A DNA stretch of 7,786 nt from Pelagibius sp036570545 (GTDB taxonomy: Bacteria > Pseudomonadota > Alphaproteobacteria > Kiloniellales > Kiloniellaceae), in assembly GCA_036570545.1 (NCBI GenBank), contig DATCXZ010000222.1, forward strand, positions 1-7,786, in the 5' to 3' direction. A program made the translations under genes and the position numbers. Positions within the stretch are counted from its first letter, which is position 1; the number at the start of each line of letters is the position of its first letter. Shown here in pieces: positions 5,862-7,786 of the stretch. Below the pieces are notes generated by a model that saw only the letters and a list, made by a program, of their open reading frames with translations, had not been told where the DNA came from and ran no database searches.

Positions 5862-6182
5862 TCACCGCGCCCCATGCGGCGCAGACGCGAGCTTCAGGAA
5901 AATCCGGTCCTCGCGGCGGATAAACTGCTCCTGCTGCGCGAAGCGGTAGTTCTCGCGGCCGAGGGGATCGGCGGCGAGGCGCGCGCGGTAGGCCTCGTAG
6001 GCGGCCAGGCTCTCGATCGAGTAGACGCCGTAGGCGGTGGTGGCGGAGCCCTCGTGCGGCGCGAAGTAGCCGATGAGGTCGGCGCCGCAGCGCGGGATCG
6101 CCTCGCCCCAGTTGCGCGCGTAGGTCTCGAACTGCGCCTTCTTGAAGGGGTCGATCTGGTAGCGGATGAAGCAGGTGATCAT
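5862..6182 (-). CDS. NIPSNAP family protein
   Basis: 106-residue cytosolic protein with the NIPSNAP fold, a dimeric alpha-beta barrel (Pfam PF07978). The start MITCFIRYQIDPFKKAQFET is typical: a first strand with xxCFIRYxID, then a helix beginning with KxAQFExYARxW. The central GADLIGYFAPHEGSATTAYG corresponds to the usual glycine-histidine-rich turn (LxGYFxPHEG), followed by the SLAAYEAYRARLAADPLGRE helix. Bacterial members are mostly uncharacterised; no catalytic residue can be named. The ATG at 6182 is chosen because GGAG lies seven bases upstream and the family starts there; an in-frame extension to 6368 would read through the repeat unit at 6255-6386. The gene lies between two palindromic-repeat units, one 72 bp upstream of its start and one 16 bp after its stop. 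Confidence 0.88.
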   Translation of the reverse strand: MITCFIRYQIDPFKKAQFETYARNWGEAIPRCGADLIGYFAPHEGSATTAYGVYSIESLAAYEAYRARLAADPLGRENYRFAQQEQFIRREDRIFLKLASAPHGAR

Positions 6183-6226
6183 GGGCAGGCTCCGGTTTGC
6201 TTCTACTGAACTCACACATTCCGCGC

Positions 6227-6244
6227 GGCGGTCTCGCAACCGCC
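6227..6244 (-). promoter_or_regulatory. inverted repeat upstream of the NIPSNAP gene
   Basis: GGCGGT (6227-6232) and ACCGCC (6239-6244) are perfect inverted copies around CTCGCA, 44 to 62 bases upstream of the NIPSNAP ATG and 10 bases from the repeat unit at 6255. It may be an operator or a leader hairpin; nothing further supports either. Confidence 0.35.
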
Positions 6245-6254
6245 ACGCACACCG

Positions 6255-6290
6255 CTGTCGTCCCGGGACCTGTTCCCGGGACCCAATGGC
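6255..6290 (+). repeat. palindromic repeat, GIY-YIG type, copy 3
   Basis: GTCCCGGGA (6260-6268) and TCCCGGGAC (6274-6282) form a perfect 9-bp stem with loop CCTGT. Relative to copies 1 and 2 the innermost base pair has changed from G-C to A-T on both arms, so pairing is kept. Confidence 0.85.
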
Positions 6291-6350
6291 GTCAGCGCGT
6301 GGCGATGCCCTGAGACGTTTACGTCCTTTCCAGCGCCATTGAACCGCTAG

Positions 6351-6386
6351 GGCAGTGGGTCCCGGCAATGAATGCCGGGACGACAG
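6351..6386 (-). repeat. palindromic repeat, GIY-YIG type, copy 4
   Basis: GTCCCGGCA (6359-6367) and TGCCGGGAC (6373-6381) form a perfect 9-bp stem with loop ATGAA. The two innermost pairs differ from copies 1 and 2 on both arms, again with pairing kept. Confidence 0.85.
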
Positions 6387-6546
6387 TCTTGGTGCGGCAA
6401 GGAAGTGCCTCTGCCGTATGAGATGTCTGAGTGCCGTAGGGCTCGCTTCCAGAACCGGTTAGAGCAGGCTTTGGCCACCTTGTGTTTCGCCTCACATCGA
6501 AGCGTGGAAGCCTTGCCGGAGGCGCCGGCGGGGCCTATGTTCAAGG

Positions 6547-6669
6547 CGTCTCAACGGGGTGCCCAGATCGGCCATAGCGGCTGGGGGCTGAGAGACCGGC
6601 GCGGCGCTGCCGCCGACCGGACAACCCGATGAACCTGACCCGGGTAATGCCGGCGGAGGGATTTGAGCG
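6547..6669 (+). ncRNA. TPP riboswitch (THI element)
   Basis: A thiamine pyrophosphate-sensing leader. The conserved blocks appear in order: ACGGGGTGCCC (6554-6564), GGGGCTGAGA (6584-6593), GATGAACCTGA (6628-6638) and GGGTAATGCCGGCGGAGGGA (6642-6661). The closing P1 stem is formed by GTCTCAA (6548-6554) and TTTGAGC (6662-6668). The P2 arm between the first two blocks is longer than usual (GCCCAG pairing with CTGGGGGC), and the P3 region 6594-6622 is GC-rich. It precedes thiB by 64 bases, so TPP should turn down thiamine uptake when the cofactor is plentiful. No terminator hairpin with a U-tract follows, which suggests control at translation. The stretch between 6387 and 6546 shows no gene and must hold the promoter, which I could not place. 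Confidence 0.95.
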
Positions 6670-6711
6670 ACAGGCCTTCTCCAAGACCCCCGTTCCTCAA
6701 AGCCAGCCGCC

Positions 6712-6725
6712 CCATAGATCTATGG
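6712..6725 (+). promoter_or_regulatory. 14-bp perfect palindrome overlapping the thiB ribosome binding site
   Basis: CCATAGATCTATGG is its own reverse complement, and its last GG is the start of the GGAG Shine-Dalgarno (6724-6727) of thiB. Upstream, CTTCTCC (6677-6683) can pair with GGAGCGAAG (6724-6732) with a 2-base bulge, giving a second way to mask the site. Either pairing could be the expression platform of the TPP riboswitch; this is inference. Confidence 0.5.
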
Positions 6726-6733
6726 AGCGAAGC

Positions 6734-7735
6734 ATGCGCTTTCTCACTTTCCTTGCAGCCGCCACGATTGCCGCTGCCGCCCTGCCGGCGACGGCGGCCG
6801 ACAGGACCCTCACGGTCTACACCTACGACGCCTTCACCTCCGAATGGGGGCCGGGCCCGGCGATCAAGAAGGCCTTCGAGAAGGACTGCGGCTGCACGCT
6901 CGAGTACGTCGCGCTCGACTCCTCGATCGGCGTGCTGAGCCGCCTGCGCCTGGAGGGCGAGAGCAACAAGGCCGACGTGGTGCTCGGCCTCGACCTCAAC
7001 GTGATGGCGGAGGCACGCAATAGTGGCCTCTTCGCCGCGCACGGCGTAACGCCGGAAAACCTGGCCCTCCCCATCGCCTGGAGCGACGACGTCTTCCTGC
7101 CGTTCGACTACGGCTACTTCGCCTTCGTCTACGACACCGAGACGCTGGAGAGCCCGCCGAAGAGCCTGAAGGAGCTGGTCGAGGCGCCCGACGACCTGAA
7201 GATCATCCTGGAGGACCCGCGCTCCTCGACGCCGGGCCTCGGCCTGCTGCTCTGGGTGCGCGCGGTCTACGGCGACGACGCGCCGGAGGCCTGGGCCAGG
7301 CTCGCGCGCAAGACGGTCACCACCACCAAGGGCTGGAGCGAGGCCTACGGCCTGTTCCTCGAGGGCGAGGCGCCGATGGTGCTGAGCTACTCCACTTCGC
7401 CCGCGTACCACATGATCGCGGAGGACGAGGACCGCTATCAGGCGGCCGGCTTCGCCGAGGGTCACTACATGCAGGTCGAGGTGGCGGCGATGACGAAGTC
7501 GACCGACGACCCGGAGCTGGCGCGGCAGTTCCTGCGCTTCATGCTGACGCCCGGCTTCCAGTCGGCTATCCCGACGGCGCAGTGGATGTACCCGGTGATC
7601 GACCTGCCGGAGGGCCTGCCGCCCGCCTACGACCGGCTGGTCGATCCGGCCAAGCCGCTGCTGTTCGAGGGCGAGGTGGTGGCGGCGCAGCGCAAGGCCT
7701 GGGTCGAGGAGTGGCTGCAGGCGGTCAGCCGCTAG
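6734..7735 (+). CDS. thiB: thiamine ABC transporter, periplasmic substrate-binding protein
   Basis: 333-residue periplasmic protein that captures thiamine and its phosphates and delivers them to the ThiPQ importer. Residues 1-22 are a signal peptide (MRFLTFLAAATIAAAALPATAA). The mature protein follows the ThiB pattern: LTVYTYDAFTSEWGPGPAIK at 26-45, KADVVLGLDLN at 79-89, PFDYGYFAFVYD at 123-134, the ligand-loop segment DPRSSTPGLG at 161-170, GWSEAYGLFLEGEAPMVLSY at 200-219 and STSPAYH at 220-226. Two cysteines (52 and 54) sit in the KDCGC stretch, as in other family members. The start is the ATG at 6734 because GGAG lies six bases upstream and it begins the signal peptide; an in-frame ATG at 6722 lies within the palindrome and has no Shine-Dalgarno. 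The TPP riboswitch directly upstream and thiP directly downstream confirm the assignment. Confidence 0.96.
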   Translation: MRFLTFLAAATIAAAALPATAADRTLTVYTYDAFTSEWGPGPAIKKAFEKDCGCTLEYVALDSSIGVLSRLRLEGESNKADVVLGLDLNVMAEARNSGLFAAHGVTPENLALPIAWSDDVFLPFDYGYFAFVYDTETLESPPKSLKELVEAPDDLKIILEDPRSSTPGLGLLLWVRAVYGDDAPEAWARLARKTVTTTKGWSEAYGLFLEGEAPMVLSYSTSPAYHMIAEDEDRYQAAGFAEGHYMQVEVAAMTKSTDDPELARQFLRFMLTPGFQSAIPTAQWMYPVIDLPEGLPPAYDRLVDPAKPLLFEGEVVAAQRKAWVEEWLQAVSR

Positions 7736-7752
7736 CCTCGGGAGTCGATGCC

Positions 7753-7786
7753 ATGCCCTGGTGGCTGCCCGCCGCCGTTGCGCTCG
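7753..7786 (+). CDS. thiP: thiamine ABC transporter permease, N-terminal fragment (cut by the window edge)
   Basis: Eleven codons are visible, MPWWLPAAVAL, the start of a hydrophobic segment as expected for the first membrane helix of the ThiP permease. The ATG at 7753 begins 17 bp after the thiB stop and has GGGAG eight bases upstream. An alternative ATG at 7748 is in another frame and gives a proline- and cysteine-rich peptide, so it is less likely. The identity rests mainly on position after thiB under the TPP riboswitch, the usual thiBPQ order. Confidence 0.7.
   Translation, partial: MPWWLPAAVAL

Larger units (their letters stand above)
6255..6386 (+). mobile_element. internally deleted derivative of the GIY-YIG repeat unit
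   Basis: A 132-bp unit with perfect 10-bp inverted ends, CTGTCGTCCC and GGGACGACAG. Bases 6255-6334 align without gaps to the minus strand of 2195-2116 in 66 of 80 positions. The match runs past the palindrome, over the GTGGCGATG start region and into codons for the first strand of the nuclease (GTTTAC, TCCTT and CCAGC are shared). Bases 6339-6386 align to the minus strand of 1869-1821 in 38 of 49 columns, including TTGAAC, TAGGGCA and TGGGTCCCGG. The middle 246 bp of the full unit is replaced by four bases. The third codon after the ATG is TGA, so nothing is encoded. This is the pattern of a non-autonomous deletion derivative. Confidence 0.75.

Noticed and set aside
5719..6252. Minus-strand open frame of 177 codons over the NIPSNAP gene and the repeat pair
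   Set aside because: It is a shifted reading of NIPSNAP joined to translated repeats (GCHPREGGDPW); the NIPSNAP frame has the family motifs and a good ribosome binding site.
6347..6632. Open frames of 65 and 86 codons on either strand (6347-6544 minus, 6372-6632 plus) between the deleted repeat unit and thiB
   Set aside because: Both run into repeat or riboswitch sequence and lack a recognisable domain or a convincing ribosome binding site. The stretch is best read as the leader and promoter region of thiB.

Overview
The window is high-GC, densely coded bacterial DNA. Gene content (DUF192, DUF1491 next to prfC, NIPSNAP, thiB/thiP under a TPP riboswitch) and the many short dispersed palindromes of the GTCATCCCGG type point to an alphaproteobacterium, most likely of Rhodospirillales type. 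That placement is inference from gene families and repeat style; no rRNA or other phylogenetic marker is present.

Layout. 1-133: possible tail of an unidentified upstream gene touching a secreted DUF192 protein (130-624, +). 641-937 (-): small secreted two-cysteine protein, behind a leader with three inverted repeats. 1073-1741 (-): SAM-dependent O-methyltransferase of the caffeoyl-CoA type, probably ended by a hairpin at 1015-1048. 1821-2195: a GIY-YIG nuclease gene enclosed by two inverted 30-bp palindromic repeats. 2196-2383: no gene, two decayed palindromic repeats and a 21-bp tandem duplication. 2384-2722 (-): DUF1491, 16 bp behind prfC. 2739-4325 (-): prfC (release factor 3). 4494-4886 (+): DoxX-like membrane protein, divergent from prfC and convergent (20-bp overlap) with a GNAT acetyltransferase (4867-5622, -). 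5729-5845: inverted pair of palindromic repeats. 5862-6182 (-): NIPSNAP-family protein. 6255-6386: internally deleted relative of the 1821-2195 unit. 6547-6669: TPP riboswitch, then thiB (6734-7735) and the first codons of thiP (7753-).

Most of the window is ordinary housekeeping and accessory metabolism. The notable part is the repeat system. A 375-bp unit (palindrome, GIY-YIG nuclease gene, inverted palindrome) has a 132-bp relative about 4 kb away. That relative keeps both palindromic ends, about 40 bp around the nuclease start codon and about 20 bp of its 3' end, but lacks the roughly 246-bp middle. A third unit is only two palindromes facing each other. All copies share an outer tag (TGTCRTCCC) and an inner tag (GGGAYCCAWKG, loosely), and the stem positions that differ between the GIY-YIG-type copies change in compensating pairs. 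This is the pattern of an autonomous element and its deletion derivatives, with the hairpin as the conserved feature. I propose that the GIY-YIG protein, or a relative elsewhere in the genome, mobilises these palindromes, as RAYT transposases are thought to do for REP sequences. The alignments are read directly from the sequence; the mobilisation role is hypothesis.

The thiamine locus is the other regulated system: a TPP-sensing leader controls a periplasmic thiamine-binding protein and its permease. A 14-bp perfect palindrome overlaps the thiB ribosome binding site.
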